A stretch of 42,139 nt of DNA from an uncultured Clostridia bacterium (GCA_947626555.1 CANQSP010000010.1:1-42139); one strand, 5' to 3'; counted from the stretch's first letter, positions 1 through 10,556 are shown. The notes: generated from the sequence alone by a model not told the origin. Numbers and translations are program-made.

Positions 1-126
1 GATTTTGCTACACACTTCCTCCACGTCACACCTCATGGTGGAACGCTTGTGTTTCACTATGTGGTTGGCGATGTATATCTCCACTTCGGACTTTCACCGA
101 TTAACTAAACGACATGCCCGTCGCAC
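1..126 (-). mobile_element. 5' end of a group II intron (probably bacterial class C), truncated by the left window edge
   Basis: Minus strand from 126 reads GTGCGACGGGCATGTCG...TTAATCGGTGAAAGTCCGAAGTGGAG...GTGACGTGGAGGAAGTGTGTAGCAAA. It has the GUGYG 5' boundary and the GGUGAAAGUCC and GGAAG...GCAAA blocks typical of group IIC domain I. It begins right after a terminator T-tract. No RT ORF is visible because the element leaves the window. Confidence 0.78.
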
Positions 127-160
127 AAAAGAAAGAACTCGGTCTTATGCCGAGTTTCTT
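127..160 (-). terminator. Rho-independent terminator of rnpB
   Basis: Minus strand AACTCGG-CATAAGA-CCGAGTT followed by CTTTCTTTT; stem arms at 136-142 and 150-156. Confidence 0.8.
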
Positions 161-168
161 CATATATA

Positions 169-519
169 AGTAAATCTGTAAGCCGGGTTCTGTCGTGAAT
201 AGTCATTTATCTACTTTCTATATTACTATAGAACTTACAGCCACCGAGTTAGAAGATGACGAGCAGTCTTAGCCTTCTTTTACGGTGTTGCTCCAGATGG
301 GGTTTGCATATACGCTCTATGTCACCACAAAGCTGGTGAGCTCTTACCTCGCCTTTTCACCCTTACCTAAACACATATTACATTTAGGCGGTAATTTTCT
401 GTTGCACTTTCCTTAAGGTTTCCCTCACTGGACGTTATCCAGCATCATTGCTCTATGGAGCCCGGACTTTCCTCGTACGCAACCTTTCGGTATTGCTATA
501 CGCGACTATTCAATTTACT
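169..519 (-). ncRNA. rnpB: RNase P RNA, bacterial class A
   Basis: Minus strand carries conserved RNase P blocks: AGTCCGGGCTCCATAGAGCA, CCAGTGAGGGAAACCTTAAGGAAAGTGCAACAGAAA, GGGTGAAAAGGCGAGGTAAGAGCTCACC, and 3' GACAGAACCCGGCTTACAGATTTACT. P1 ends AGTAAAT/ATTTACT set the boundaries. Confidence 0.95.
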
Positions 520-585
520 CATAATATTATTTTAATACGTAATATTGAAAAAGTCAAGGAATTTACTGTTTTCTATAATTATTCA

Positions 586-1566
586 TTATACTATACCTTC
601 AATATTTTCCATTAAATTCTTGTATTTTATATAATATAATGACTTATCTTGCTTCTCAATACAATTATTAAATTCGCCTAAAAGAACATAGGCTTTACTT
701 AATTTTTTCTGATTTTGAATGCTTTTTTCATTTGTATTATTAATCATATTTGTAAAATATTCTTGTGCTGTTGTAAGTTGTTCTTTTGCACCACTCCAAT
801 TTTCTTGTTCAATTAAAGCATATGAAGCTAATATATTTGATTTTGCATATGCAATGTTTATATTAGTAGTATCTTCTGTATAATGCTCTGTATATTTTGG
901 TATATATGAATATAAATTTGATAACATTGCAGCAACATTTTTCTTATCTTCATTTTGAACATCTACAATTAAATCATCCAATTGATTACTAAAATTTAGA
1001 ATATCTTCATTATTTACATTAACAGAATGTAAATCTACAATTATACTTGACCATATTGAATATAAATTTTCAACTTCATTTTTTGTAGAATTCCAATCTA
1101 CTTTCTGTTCTGTTCCTAATATTCCTTGTTCTTTCATTTCATATTGGATATTAGATGATTCGGAATTAGAACTACCTGATGATTCTCCTCCTGAAGATTC
1201 ACTTTTTCCTCCTGATGACCCAGAACTTTCCTCAGAAGATTTGTCTCCAGATGATTGCCCTTCACTAGATTCCTGTCCTTGACCTGAATTTCCTTCACCA
1301 GATTTTCCACTTTCTGATCCTGATTTTTGTGTTTTTCCTTCTCCTTCTGAATTATTATTAGATGTATTTTCTTCCGCTAATACATAATTTGTAAGTTTTA
1401 TATTATTTAAACCATTAATCATACTTATTAGCTTATTTTCTACCATCTTAACTTCTTGTTCTACTTTTTCCTTAGTTTTATTTTTTTCATCACATCCTGT
1501 TAACGTAAAAATTATTCCTGAACTTAATAAAATTATAAATATATATATTAAAAACTTATTTTTCAT
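586..1566 (-). CDS. Putative lipoprotein with Ser/Gly/Glu-rich linker
   Basis: Signal peptide with lipobox MKNKFLIYIFIILLSSGIIFTLTGC; low-complexity S/G/E region, then a helical C-terminal domain. Confidence 0.75.
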   Translation of the reverse strand: MKNKFLIYIFIILLSSGIIFTLTGCDEKNKTKEKVEQEVKMVENKLISMINGLNNIKLTNYVLAEENTSNNNSEGEGKTQKSGSESGKSGEGNSGQGQESSEGQSSGDKSSEESSGSSGGKSESSGGESSGSSNSESSNIQYEMKEQGILGTEQKVDWNSTKNEVENLYSIWSSIIVDLHSVNVNNEDILNFSNQLDDLIVDVQNEDKKNVAAMLSNLYSYIPKYTEHYTEDTTNINIAYAKSNILASYALIEQENWSGAKEQLTTAQEYFTNMINNTNEKSIQNQKKLSKAYVLLGEFNNCIEKQDKSLYYIKYKNLMENIEGIV

Positions 1567-1664
1567 AGTTCACCTCTTTTAATTATTATCTGTTTAAAAT
1601 TTCAATTTTATTCCTTGTATAGATATAAAAAATTTTTCTATAATATTATTAAAAGGAGTTTTTT

Positions 1665-1988
1665 ATGTATACCACGGTAAAATTATATAGTAATGAAAAA
1701 AATGAAATTTTTAAGTTTTTAAATAGTTTTTACGATTTTGAAAATAATATTCTTTCTGAATCAAATAAAAAGTCTAATGATTTTTTGGCAAAAGCTAACG
1801 ATTTAGAATGGCAATATAATTATGAAAACCCTATTGAAATGACTGATATAATAGGTACATTTATTGATAATAACGATAAATTTAAAATTAATATGTGGGT
1901 TTCTATAGATAAGGACGTATATATTAATGTTACTGACCAAAATGCTGATGAAATAATTAAATATCTATATGAAAGATTTCCATATTAA
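1665..1988 (+). CDS. Hypothetical protein, 107 aa
   Basis: Only convincing plus-strand ORF. Preceded by AAAAGGAG about 8 nt upstream of ATG; not antisense to a recognised gene. Confidence 0.65.
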   Translation: MYTTVKLYSNEKNEIFKFLNSFYDFENNILSESNKKSNDFLAKANDLEWQYNYENPIEMTDIIGTFIDNNDKFKINMWVSIDKDVYINVTDQNADEIIKYLYERFPY

Positions 1989-2091
1989 ACTAATAACTTA
2001 GTCTTTTCTTTTACACCAATTTATGTATTTTTAAAGAGGGCTTCCATAATTTGAAACCCTCTACTAATAAAAATTGTTATAATATGATTAT

Positions 2092-2529
2092 TTATTTTTC
2101 TAAGATAATAGTTACTGGTCCATCATTTAAAAGTTCAACTGCCATATCAGCACCAAATATACCATGTTCTGTTTTAATTCCTTCTTTTCTACATTGTTCC
2201 ATAAAATATTCATATAATTCGTTTGCTAAATCTGGCTTAGCAGCATTAACAAAACTAGGTCTATTTCCTCCTGTGCAATCAGCATATAAAGTAAATTGAG
2301 AAACTATTAATAGTTCTCCTCCTACATCTTTTATAGATAAATTCATTTTATCATTTTCATCTGTAAAAACTCTTAGTTTTACTAATTTTTGAACTAAATA
2401 ATCTGCAATTTCTTTTGTATCTGTAGGTGCAACTCCTAAAAGAACAAGAAAACCTTGTTCAATTTGTCCTGTTATATTACCATCTACTGTAACTTTTGCG
2501 TTTTTTACTCTTTGGATAACTAATTTCAC
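2092..2529 (-). CDS. dtd: D-aminoacyl-tRNA deacylase
   Basis: MKLVIQRVKNAKVTVDG...GGELLIVSQFTLYADCTGGNRPSF...MAVELLNDGPVTIILEK. Confidence 0.97.
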   Translation of the reverse strand: MKLVIQRVKNAKVTVDGNITGQIEQGFLVLLGVAPTDTKEIADYLVQKLVKLRVFTDENDKMNLSIKDVGGELLIVSQFTLYADCTGGNRPSFVNAAKPDLANELYEYFMEQCRKEGIKTEHGIFGADMAVELLNDGPVTIILEK

Positions 2530-2606
2530 TGCAATCTTTCCTTATTATAAAAATATTTAGATTTTTATTTGGATTTACCTATAAACCAAAATTTTATTGT
2601 ATATAT

Positions 2607-3596
2607 TTACTCATCTTCAAACTTTTTTTCTCTAGTCATAAGCATATTTACAGCAACATCTGGCTTAAGACCATTATAAAGCATATTGTATACTGCATCA
2701 ATAATAGGAACTTCTACTTCACACTTTTTTGCGAGTTTATAAGCCACTTCAATATTATCTACACCTTCTATAACCATTCCTATTTCTTTTCTAGTTTCTT
2801 CTAAGCTTTTACCTTGCCCCATCATTTTGCCTGCTCTTCTATTTCTACTATGTTCACTTAAGCATGTAACTATTAAATCTCCTAAACCTGTTAAACCATA
2901 AAATGTTTCTTTTTTGCCTCCTAGTGAAACTCCCAATCTTGAAATTTCTGTAAGTCCTCTTGTTATTAATGCAGCAAAACTATTATCTCCTAGTCCTATA
3001 CCTGTTGCAACTCCTGCACAAAATGCTATTATATTCTTTAATGCCCCTCCAAGTTCAATTCCTTTCATATCTTCAGATATGTATACTCTTAAATTTTCAT
3101 TCATAAAAATATCTTGTAATTCTTTAGCAATTTCCATTTTTTCTGAAGAGATAACCATTAATGTTGGCATTCCTTTTGAAACTTCTTCTGCATGACTTGG
3201 ACCTGAAAGAACTGCTAAATTTACATTTGGCATTTCCTCTTTTAATACTTTATCTAATGTATATAATGTTTCCCCTTCAAATCCCTTAGTGCATATTACT
3301 ACTGTTTGATTTGTTACATATTTTTTATATTCTTTTACTGTATTTCTTGTAAATTTAGAAGGTGTTACATGCAAAATATATTCGCTTCCAGATATCGCTT
3401 CTTCATAAGAAGTAGTACAATAAATACCTTCTGGAATAGTTACTTCTGGTAAAAATTTGCATTTTTTTTCTTTGTTTATTAAATCTGCTTCTTCTTGTAA
3501 AAAAGACCATATTTTAATCTCATTTCCTAATTTTGCTAAATGTATAGCTAACGCTGTTCCCCAACTTCCACTTCCTATTATTGAAATTTTCCTCAC
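2607..3596 (-). CDS. gpsA: Glycerol-3-phosphate dehydrogenase [NAD(P)+]
   Basis: N-terminal IGSGSWGTALAIHLA, LSGPSHAEEV, ELGGALKNIIAFCAGVATGIGLGDNSFAALITRGL. Confidence 0.97.
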   Translation of the reverse strand: MRKISIIGSGSWGTALAIHLAKLGNEIKIWSFLQEEADLINKEKKCKFLPEVTIPEGIYCTTSYEEAISGSEYILHVTPSKFTRNTVKEYKKYVTNQTVVICTKGFEGETLYTLDKVLKEEMPNVNLAVLSGPSHAEEVSKGMPTLMVISSEKMEIAKELQDIFMNENLRVYISEDMKGIELGGALKNIIAFCAGVATGIGLGDNSFAALITRGLTEISRLGVSLGGKKETFYGLTGLGDLIVTCLSEHSRNRRAGKMMGQGKSLEETRKEIGMVIEGVDNIEVAYKLAKKCEVEVPIIDAVYNMLYNGLKPDVAVNMLMTREKKFEDE

Positions 3597-3623
3597 TTAA
3601 TTTTCTCCTTTCGATTTTATATA

Positions 3624-4271
3624 CTATTTTATTTTCTTAAAATCTAGTCTATTTTCAGTACCTGTTAAAAGTCTCTTTACATTGGCTCTATGGTTATATA
3701 CAACAAGTATAGCTAATATTATTGCATAAATAATATAATTTCCTTCTGGTACTAAATAAGCACTACCTTCAATTGGTGGCATAAATATAACTAACACTGG
3801 AAATAAGATTGCTGCTGCAATTGACCCTAATGATACCATTCTTGTAAGCAACATTAATACTAATGCAAATACTAAACAAATAAGACCTATATTCCAATTA
3901 GTTACTAATAAAACTCCTAAAGAAGTTGCAACTCCCTTTCCACCTTTAAAATTGAAGAATATAGGAAAAGTATGGCCTAATATAACAGCAATACCTGCTA
4001 ATTGTATTAATAAAGATTTATTTATGTCAGGTATAATTAAACCTGCAATAAACGCAATTAAAATTGCTGCAACTCCCTTTAAAGTGTCACATAAAAGTGT
4101 TAAAGCACCTGCTTTTTTTCCAACAGTTCTTAATACATTTGTGCTTCCTGCATTTCCACTTCCTTTTTCTCTTACATCAAATCCTCCCATTTTTTTACTA
4201 ATAATTACTGAAAAACTTATACTTCCTATTAAATAAGCTATAATTGCTATAATTATATATGCTACGATCAT
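3624..4271 (-). CDS. plsY: Acyl-phosphate glycerol-3-phosphate acyltransferase
   Basis: GSISFSVIISK, REKGSGNAGSTNVLRTVGKKAG, GHTFPIFFNFKGGKGVATSLGV. Confidence 0.97.
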   Translation of the reverse strand: MIVAYIIIAIIAYLIGSISFSVIISKKMGGFDVREKGSGNAGSTNVLRTVGKKAGALTLLCDTLKGVAAILIAFIAGLIIPDINKSLLIQLAGIAVILGHTFPIFFNFKGGKGVATSLGVLLVTNWNIGLICLVFALVLMLLTRMVSLGSIAAAILFPVLVIFMPPIEGSAYLVPEGNYIIYAIILAILVVYNHRANVKRLLTGTENRLDFKKIK

Positions 4272-4337
4272 ATTTATTCCTCCTTTTATTTTACGATATG
4301 GCTTTTATGTTTATTTTTCAAACACAAAGGTCCGCTC

Positions 4338-5657
4338 CTAGTGTTCATTTTTTTCTCTAACTATCATTCTAACTGGTGTTCCAGTTAATCCAAATTCTTT
4401 TCTAATTTGATTTACTAAATACCTTTCATATGAAAAATGAAATAATTTTTTGTCATTTACAAATACAACAAATGTTGGTGGTTTAGTTTGAGCTTGTGTC
4501 ATATAAAAAATTTTTAGCCTTTTTCCTTTATCTGTTGGCGGTTGTACTATTGAAATTGCCTCATTTAAAACCTCATTTAATACTGCTGTTTTTACTCTCA
4601 TAGCATTTTGATTTGCAACACTATTTATCATTTCAAATAAATTATGTACTCTTTGACCTGTTTTAGCAGATATGAATATTATTGGTGCATAAGAAATATA
4701 TGATAATTTGTTATATACATCTTTTTTATATTGTTCTATAGTATTAGTATCTTTTTCATATTCATCCCATTTATTTACTACTATTATTATGCCCTTTCCT
4801 GCTTCATGAGCCTCTCCTGCTATTTTTGTGTCTTGCTCTGTAACTCCCTCATTAGCATCTATCATTAATAAACACACATCTGCTCTTTCTACTGCTAAAA
4901 TACTTCTCATTACACTATATTTTTCTACTTTTTCTTCAACTTTGCTTTTTCTTCTAATTCCTGCTGTATCTATAAATAGATATTTGCCAAATTCATTTTC
5001 AAATTCAGAATCTATGGCATCTCTAGTGGTTCCTGCTATGTCGCTTACAATAACTCTATTTTCACCTAATATTTTATTTATTAAAGAAGACTTGCCTACA
5101 TTAGGCTTTCCTATTACTGCTACTTTTATAATTGTGGATTCATCATCTTCTACAGAGTTTGGTAAATTATCATATATTGCATCTAATATATCCCCTATAC
5201 CTATAGCATTTACTGCAGATACAGGGTATGGATCACCTAAACCTAAGCTATAAAATTCATATATATCATCTGATGTTTTTCCAAAATTATCTGCTTTATT
5301 GCAAACTAAAATTATAGGCTTTTTAGATTTTTTAAGCATTAATGCTATATCTTTATCTGCCTCTGTTACTCCTTGTTTTATATCTGTTAAAAATATAATA
5401 ACATCAGCAACGCCTATAGCAATGTTTGCTTGTTCTCTCATTTGAGATAATATAACATCTTCTGACTCTGGCTCAATTCCTCCTGTATCTATTAAATTAA
5501 ATGTCTTTCCTCTCCATGTAGCTTCAGCATAAATTCTATCTCTGGTAACACCTGGTTCATCTTGAACTATTGATATTCTTTTTCCGACTATATAATTAAA
5601 AAATGTTGATTTTCCTACATTTGGTCTTCCTATAATTGCTACCGTTGGCTTTGCCAT
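4338..5657 (-). CDS. der: Ribosome biogenesis GTPase Der (EngA)
   Basis: Two GTPase domains: MAKPTVAIIGRPNVGKSTFFN and KVAVIGKPNVGKSSLINK. The ORF track starts at 5777, but ATG at 5657 follows a GAAAGGAAAG RBS and matches the family N-terminus. Confidence 0.96.
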   Translation of the reverse strand: MAKPTVAIIGRPNVGKSTFFNYIVGKRISIVQDEPGVTRDRIYAEATWRGKTFNLIDTGGIEPESEDVILSQMREQANIAIGVADVIIFLTDIKQGVTEADKDIALMLKKSKKPIILVCNKADNFGKTSDDIYEFYSLGLGDPYPVSAVNAIGIGDILDAIYDNLPNSVEDDESTIIKVAVIGKPNVGKSSLINKILGENRVIVSDIAGTTRDAIDSEFENEFGKYLFIDTAGIRRKSKVEEKVEKYSVMRSILAVERADVCLLMIDANEGVTEQDTKIAGEAHEAGKGIIIVVNKWDEYEKDTNTIEQYKKDVYNKLSYISYAPIIFISAKTGQRVHNLFEMINSVANQNAMRVKTAVLNEVLNEAISIVQPPTDKGKRLKIFYMTQAQTKPPTFVVFVNDKKLFHFSYERYLVNQIRKEFGLTGTPVRMIVREKNEH

Positions 5658-5791
5658 ATTGCTTCTTTCCTTTCTTCTTATTATTGATAATACATTCTTA
5701 TTTATTTTATACCAATACATATTATAAGTCAATTTTATTATTTCAAAATTTTCAACTTGCCTTTCATAATAACTCATAACATATTTTTACA

Positions 5792-7558
5792 TTATTTTTT
5801 ACTATAAATTTTAATATATAAATAAATATATATGGCAAATGCTACAATAGAAATCATTGATAAAATATAAGAAATTTTTGTTATTTGAGAACCAATATAC
5901 TCTACTTTTATTAAGCCATTTTTTATTCCTTCAATTCTAGTTGATAAATATCCATTTTCTGATTCTTCAGAATTTAGCTCCATTATTTTGCCACTTTCAT
6001 CTTGCACAGTAATTTTGTATCCTGGATAATATAGATATGGTAATTCTAATATTGTATTTTCCTCTAAATTTTCTATTTTGGCAGTCAACCTAATATTATC
6101 TTTATATTCATCATATATACTTGCATTTCCAGATAAAACATAAATTTTATTTTCTCTTTCCATCATATAAGTATGTTGTAACACAAGCGCTTTAACTGGT
6201 AGATACTCTCTATTTATGCTCATATGACTTATTTTTTTATTTTCCATAATGCTATTTTCATAAGTTTCATCCACAGTTGCACTTCTTGTATATCCTTCTA
6301 AAGTATACTTTTCCTCAGACCTTTCTTTATCTCTTTGTATAAATTTAGATACTGTATGTATTCCCAAAAATGTAATTATTGCAATTGAAAATACTGCTAG
6401 AATTATATTAATAGTTTCTTTTTTCGAAATTTTTTCTATTATTAACTGTAAATTTATTCCACTTAGAACTGATGCAAAAAATATAAAAAATCCTAACATT
6501 CTCCATGGATATTGTAATTTACAAAATATATCTGGCATATATTTCCATGGAAAAAATCTAGTACACATTACTATTGAAACTATTGAAAAAATAAAAAATA
6601 TTATATATATTTCTCTGTATTCTTTATTTATTTTAAAAACTCCATATATGCTTATTAAAGTTAAAAAAAGCATTGGTATTCCTATAACAAAAGTAGTTCC
6701 TTCTTCTTCATCTATATCTTGTATAAATTGTGAAAAACGAATTGTATTCTTAGAAGCAAAATCACTATTTGTTTTCATAATATCATCATCCATTATTCCA
6801 TATTTCGCTGAAAATGATGCTTCCAACATTGGAAATACAAACATTGCTGACATAAGTACTATAAAAATTATGTTTATAGCACACTTTTTTAAAACTTGTT
6901 TTTCTTTTAGTTTCTTTATAAAAAACATTATATAAAATACACAAAATATTGCTACATACAAAGTTGAAACTGTATGAGACAATATTAATCCCGTTGCTCC
7001 AATGGCTATGTAATAATGCTTTTTACCATCTCCATTAAATAAATTGTATAACCCTAAAAACACTAATGGTATAAATACTGCTGCCATAAATTCGCCTATT
7101 GCATATCTTATATATATATTTGCCAATTTATATGGTGCTACAATATATAAAATTGCAGAAAATAACGCTATAACTCTTTTTTGCGTTACTTCATTTACAA
7201 ATTTATACATTGTGAATCCAGATAAAATTATACATATCATTCCAAATATTTTTAGTGCTAGTACATATGTAGGAGTAAATAGTTTTATTATTAAAGGTAA
7301 ATAACATGTAACTGCTGGATAAAACAGATTTATTGCATATCCCATTCCATTACAATAATCTAAAGAAAGTATGGGGGGTATTTGTGCCATTTTTATTGCA
7401 TCATCTGTACCAATTGTTCTTAATAAATGTATAAAACCATCATGTGTATTCCTTATATTTATTGATAACAAAGGTAAAGCTATAATTAATCCAATTAACA
7501 AAATAATTGTATAATGCATCCATTTATTATTTATAATTGTTTTCATGAAATCTTTCAT
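5792..7558 (-). CDS. Polytopic membrane protein, YfhO/6-pyruvoyl-tetrahydropterin-synthase-related membrane family-like
   Basis: 588 aa with many hydrophobic helices; N-terminal NTHDGFIHLLRTIGTDDA and LFYPAVTCYLPL resemble polytopic glycosyltransferase-like proteins. Confidence 0.7.
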   Translation of the reverse strand: MKDFMKTIINNKWMHYTIILLIGLIIALPLLSINIRNTHDGFIHLLRTIGTDDAIKMAQIPPILSLDYCNGMGYAINLFYPAVTCYLPLIIKLFTPTYVLALKIFGMICIILSGFTMYKFVNEVTQKRVIALFSAILYIVAPYKLANIYIRYAIGEFMAAVFIPLVFLGLYNLFNGDGKKHYYIAIGATGLILSHTVSTLYVAIFCVFYIMFFIKKLKEKQVLKKCAINIIFIVLMSAMFVFPMLEASFSAKYGIMDDDIMKTNSDFASKNTIRFSQFIQDIDEEEGTTFVIGIPMLFLTLISIYGVFKINKEYREIYIIFFIFSIVSIVMCTRFFPWKYMPDIFCKLQYPWRMLGFFIFFASVLSGINLQLIIEKISKKETINIILAVFSIAIITFLGIHTVSKFIQRDKERSEEKYTLEGYTRSATVDETYENSIMENKKISHMSINREYLPVKALVLQHTYMMERENKIYVLSGNASIYDEYKDNIRLTAKIENLEENTILELPYLYYPGYKITVQDESGKIMELNSEESENGYLSTRIEGIKNGLIKVEYIGSQITKISYILSMISIVAFAIYIYLYIKIYSKK

Positions 7559-7561
7559 TTA

Positions 7562-8692
7562 CTACACAAATTCCTCCCACACCAAATTTGCTAAATCAAT
7601 TCCTTTATTAGTTAATTTTATAGAATCTAAATTAACTATTATTAAATTTTCTTCTGCCAATTTTTCTAACTCATTTCTAAATATGTATAATGGATTTTGA
7701 ACAAATTTATTTTTGAAATCACTAATTTTTACACCATCTATTTTTCTTAAACCGAGCATCATGTATTCTTTTTGTTTATCATACAAATTTTGTATTTCAT
7801 GTATTTCTATTTGATTCTTTCCAATTATATACTCATCTAAATTATTTGTATTTGAATATCTTTTATCTTCAAAATATGAATGTGCACCTAGTCCAAATCC
7901 CAGATATTCCATTTGATTCCAGCAATTTAAGTTATGCTTCGATTCATATCCTTTTTTTGCAAAATTTGAAATTTCGTAATGTTTATAGCCTTTCTCCTCT
8001 AATTTATTCTTTACATACCAGTACATTTCTCTTTCCACATCATCATCTGGAAGTTTTAATTCTCCTTTCGAAACTAATTGTTCTAATTTAGTGTTTTCTT
8101 CCAAAATTAGTGAATATACTGAAATATGTTCGGGATTTAACTCTATAATATTTTCTATACTTTCTCTTAAATCTTGGACAGTTTGATTCGGAAGTGCTAA
8201 CATTAAGTCTACATTTATATTTTCAAAACCATTTTCTCTTGCCGTAATATATGTTTGTTTAAATTGCTCAAAATTGTGAATTCTGCCTATTTCGTTTAAA
8301 ATTTTATCATTAGTAGACTGCAAGCCTATACTCAATCTGTTAATTCCTACTTCTCTATATTTTTGTATTTTCTTTTCATTTACGGTACCTGGATTTATTT
8401 CTATTGTTACTTCTGCATTTTTTAATACATTAAACTTTTTTCTTATTGTTTGTACTATCTGTTCAATATAATCTTCGTGAATTATAGATGGCGTGCCTCC
8501 TCCAATATAAACAGTAGAAACTTGAATATTTTGTTTTTTTTCATTTTCTATTTTATTGTTTTCTATTTCATTTATTAGTGATTTTATGTATTCATCCACT
8601 TTATTTTCACATTTTGCAAAAGATAAAAAGTCGCAATAATAACATTTTTGCTTGCAAAATGGTATATGAATGTAAATTCCTATGTCCTTCAT
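7562..8692 (-). CDS. hemW: HemW-like radical SAM protein
   Basis: IYIHIPFCKQKCYYCDF (CxxxCxxC), VYIGGGTPSII, HYEISNFAKKGYESKHNLNCW. ATG at 8692 with upstream AAGGGA preferred over the 8719 ORF start. Confidence 0.95.
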   Translation of the reverse strand: MKDIGIYIHIPFCKQKCYYCDFLSFAKCENKVDEYIKSLINEIENNKIENEKKQNIQVSTVYIGGGTPSIIHEDYIEQIVQTIRKKFNVLKNAEVTIEINPGTVNEKKIQKYREVGINRLSIGLQSTNDKILNEIGRIHNFEQFKQTYITARENGFENINVDLMLALPNQTVQDLRESIENIIELNPEHISVYSLILEENTKLEQLVSKGELKLPDDDVEREMYWYVKNKLEEKGYKHYEISNFAKKGYESKHNLNCWNQMEYLGFGLGAHSYFEDKRYSNTNNLDEYIIGKNQIEIHEIQNLYDKQKEYMMLGLRKIDGVKISDFKNKFVQNPLYIFRNELEKLAEENLIIVNLDSIKLTNKGIDLANLVWEEFV

Positions 8693-8793
8693 ATTTTTTC
8701 CCTTTCTAGCTTGGTTCAAGGTACATTACAACAATTATCTATTTTGCGTTTTTTTATCTAAAAGTACCATGCCACATGGTGTATAACTATTAT

Positions 8794-9660
8794 TTATTTG
8801 TTCTGTGCCATTTCCACAATTGCATTTAATCTATGATTTATTCCAGATTTACCGATTGGTTTTTCTAACATTTGACCTAATTCCGCAAGTGTTGCATCAG
8901 GGTTTTCCAATCTTAATTTTGCAACTTCTTTTAATGTACTTGGAAGATTTTCAAACTTTTTTTGTTTTTTTAGTAATTTTATCGCTTCTATTTGCTTTAC
9001 AGCAGCATTTACAGTTTTTGTTATATTAGCTGTCTCACAATTTACTTTCCTATTTATATTGTTTTTCATATCTCTAAGTACTCTAATTTCTTCAAATTTA
9101 AGAACTGCCGTATTAGCACCAACGTATGCAAGAAATTTTGAAATCTGTTCACCCTCTTTTATATACAAAGAAAATCCATTTTTTCTTTGCAACTCCTTAG
9201 CTTCTATTTCCTGTTTTTGTAATATATTTTTTATATATCTTGCATTTTCATATGTACTTAATATTATTTCCATGTGATACTTTTTTTCCGGATTATTAAT
9301 ACTCCCTCCACCTAAAAAAGCTCCTCTTATTAACGCTTTATTTAAATTTTCATCTTCAACATTAATTATTTGAATATCTTTTCCTATATATTGTATTTCT
9401 TCTATACTTATTTTTGGAAGCGTTACTATATATTTTTGACCTTTTAATTCAATTTTAAAATCTATTACATTTAAATTAGAAATTAATTTATTAAATCTAT
9501 TAATATTATATTCATTTGCCGTTGAATACATTATTTTAGAATTCGTACAAGTTGTATTATTACTAATTAAGTAACCAATTAATTCATACTTGACTTCTTC
9601 TTTATTTTTTAAGTTATTTATTTTACTTAAATATTCCTTTACTTCAGATGAGAAAGACAT
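8794..9660 (-). CDS. whiA: DNA-binding protein WhiA
   Basis: MSFSSEVKEYLSK, IRGAFLGGGSINNPEKKYHMEI, NRKVNCETANITKTVNAA, IGKSGINHRLNAI. Confidence 0.96.
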   Translation of the reverse strand: MSFSSEVKEYLSKINNLKNKEEVKYELIGYLISNNTTCTNSKIMYSTANEYNINRFNKLISNLNVIDFKIELKGQKYIVTLPKISIEEIQYIGKDIQIINVEDENLNKALIRGAFLGGGSINNPEKKYHMEIILSTYENARYIKNILQKQEIEAKELQRKNGFSLYIKEGEQISKFLAYVGANTAVLKFEEIRVLRDMKNNINRKVNCETANITKTVNAAVKQIEAIKLLKKQKKFENLPSTLKEVAKLRLENPDATLAELGQMLEKPIGKSGINHRLNAIVEMAQNK

Positions 9661-9716
9661 ATGAACACCTCTTCCTTTTTAGGATGATTTTTTAGTAATA
9701 CATATCTTATTACATT

Positions 9717-10556
9717 TTACTGCATTTTTTTTGCTATAATAATTCTATCATTTCCAGATAAATCTCTTTTACAATATATTTCACTATATTTATTAGATTT
9801 ATTTAATAATTCTACCACTTTTTCTCTTTGATTATAACCTATTTCCAAACACAAATATCCATTGTCATTTAAATATTTATATGCTTCATTTGCAAATAAT
9901 TTATAAAATTTTAAACCATCCTTACCCCCATCTAAGGCTAAATGTGGCTCATTTTGTACCTGCATATCTAAATTTAAAATCTCAGCTGTTTCCACATATG
10001 GTGGATTTGAAACTATTATATCAAACTTTTCATTTATATTTTCAAACATGTTAGAACATACAAATTCTATAACATTCTTTTTTTTATTTTTTTCATAGTT
10101 TTCTTTTGCTATTTTAAGTGCCTCATTACTTATATCTGTAGCAACTATTTTCACATTATCTAAATAGTATGCTAATGCTACTGCTATAGCACCACTTCCA
10201 GTACACATATCTAATATATTTTTCTTAGACTTTGACAGTTTTATTACTTCTTCTACTAAAATCTCTGTATCTGGCTGTGGTATTAACACATTTTCATCTA
10301 CGTAAAAATTCAATTTCATAAATTCTTGATTATTGGTTATATATTGCATTGGTTTTCCATCTGCTATGTCTTTTAGTCCTTTTAAATATTCAATTTGCTC
10401 ATCTTCATTTACTTCTTTGTCTTTTATTATTATTAACTCTTCTTTTTTTACTTTTATTGTTTTTGCCAATAGTATTCTTACTATCAATCCAATATCTTGT
10501 ATTTTATATTTTTCTAAATAATTTTTTCCATATTGTAATAACTGTTCTACTTTCAA
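9717..10556 (-). CDS. prmC: Peptide chain release factor N5-glutamine methyltransferase
   Basis: VLIPQPDTEILVEEV, DMCTGSGAIAVALA, FDIIVSNPPYVE. Confidence 0.96.
   Translation of the reverse strand: MKVEQLLQYGKNYLEKYKIQDIGLIVRILLAKTIKVKKEELIIIKDKEVNEDEQIEYLKGLKDIADGKPMQYITNNQEFMKLNFYVDENVLIPQPDTEILVEEVIKLSKSKKNILDMCTGSGAIAVALAYYLDNVKIVATDISNEALKIAKENYEKNKKKNVIEFVCSNMFENINEKFDIIVSNPPYVETAEILNLDMQVQNEPHLALDGGKDGLKFYKLFANEAYKYLNDNGYLCLEIGYNQREKVVELLNKSNKYSEIYCKRDLSGNDRIIIAKKMQ

Noticed and set aside
2035-2070. AGAGGG...CCCTCT hairpin between the 107-aa gene and dtd
   Set aside because: Could be a terminator, but the stem is short and the T-tract weak; not enough to call.
2051-2299. Plus-strand 82-aa ORF over dtd
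   Set aside because: Antisense to a clear dtd gene.
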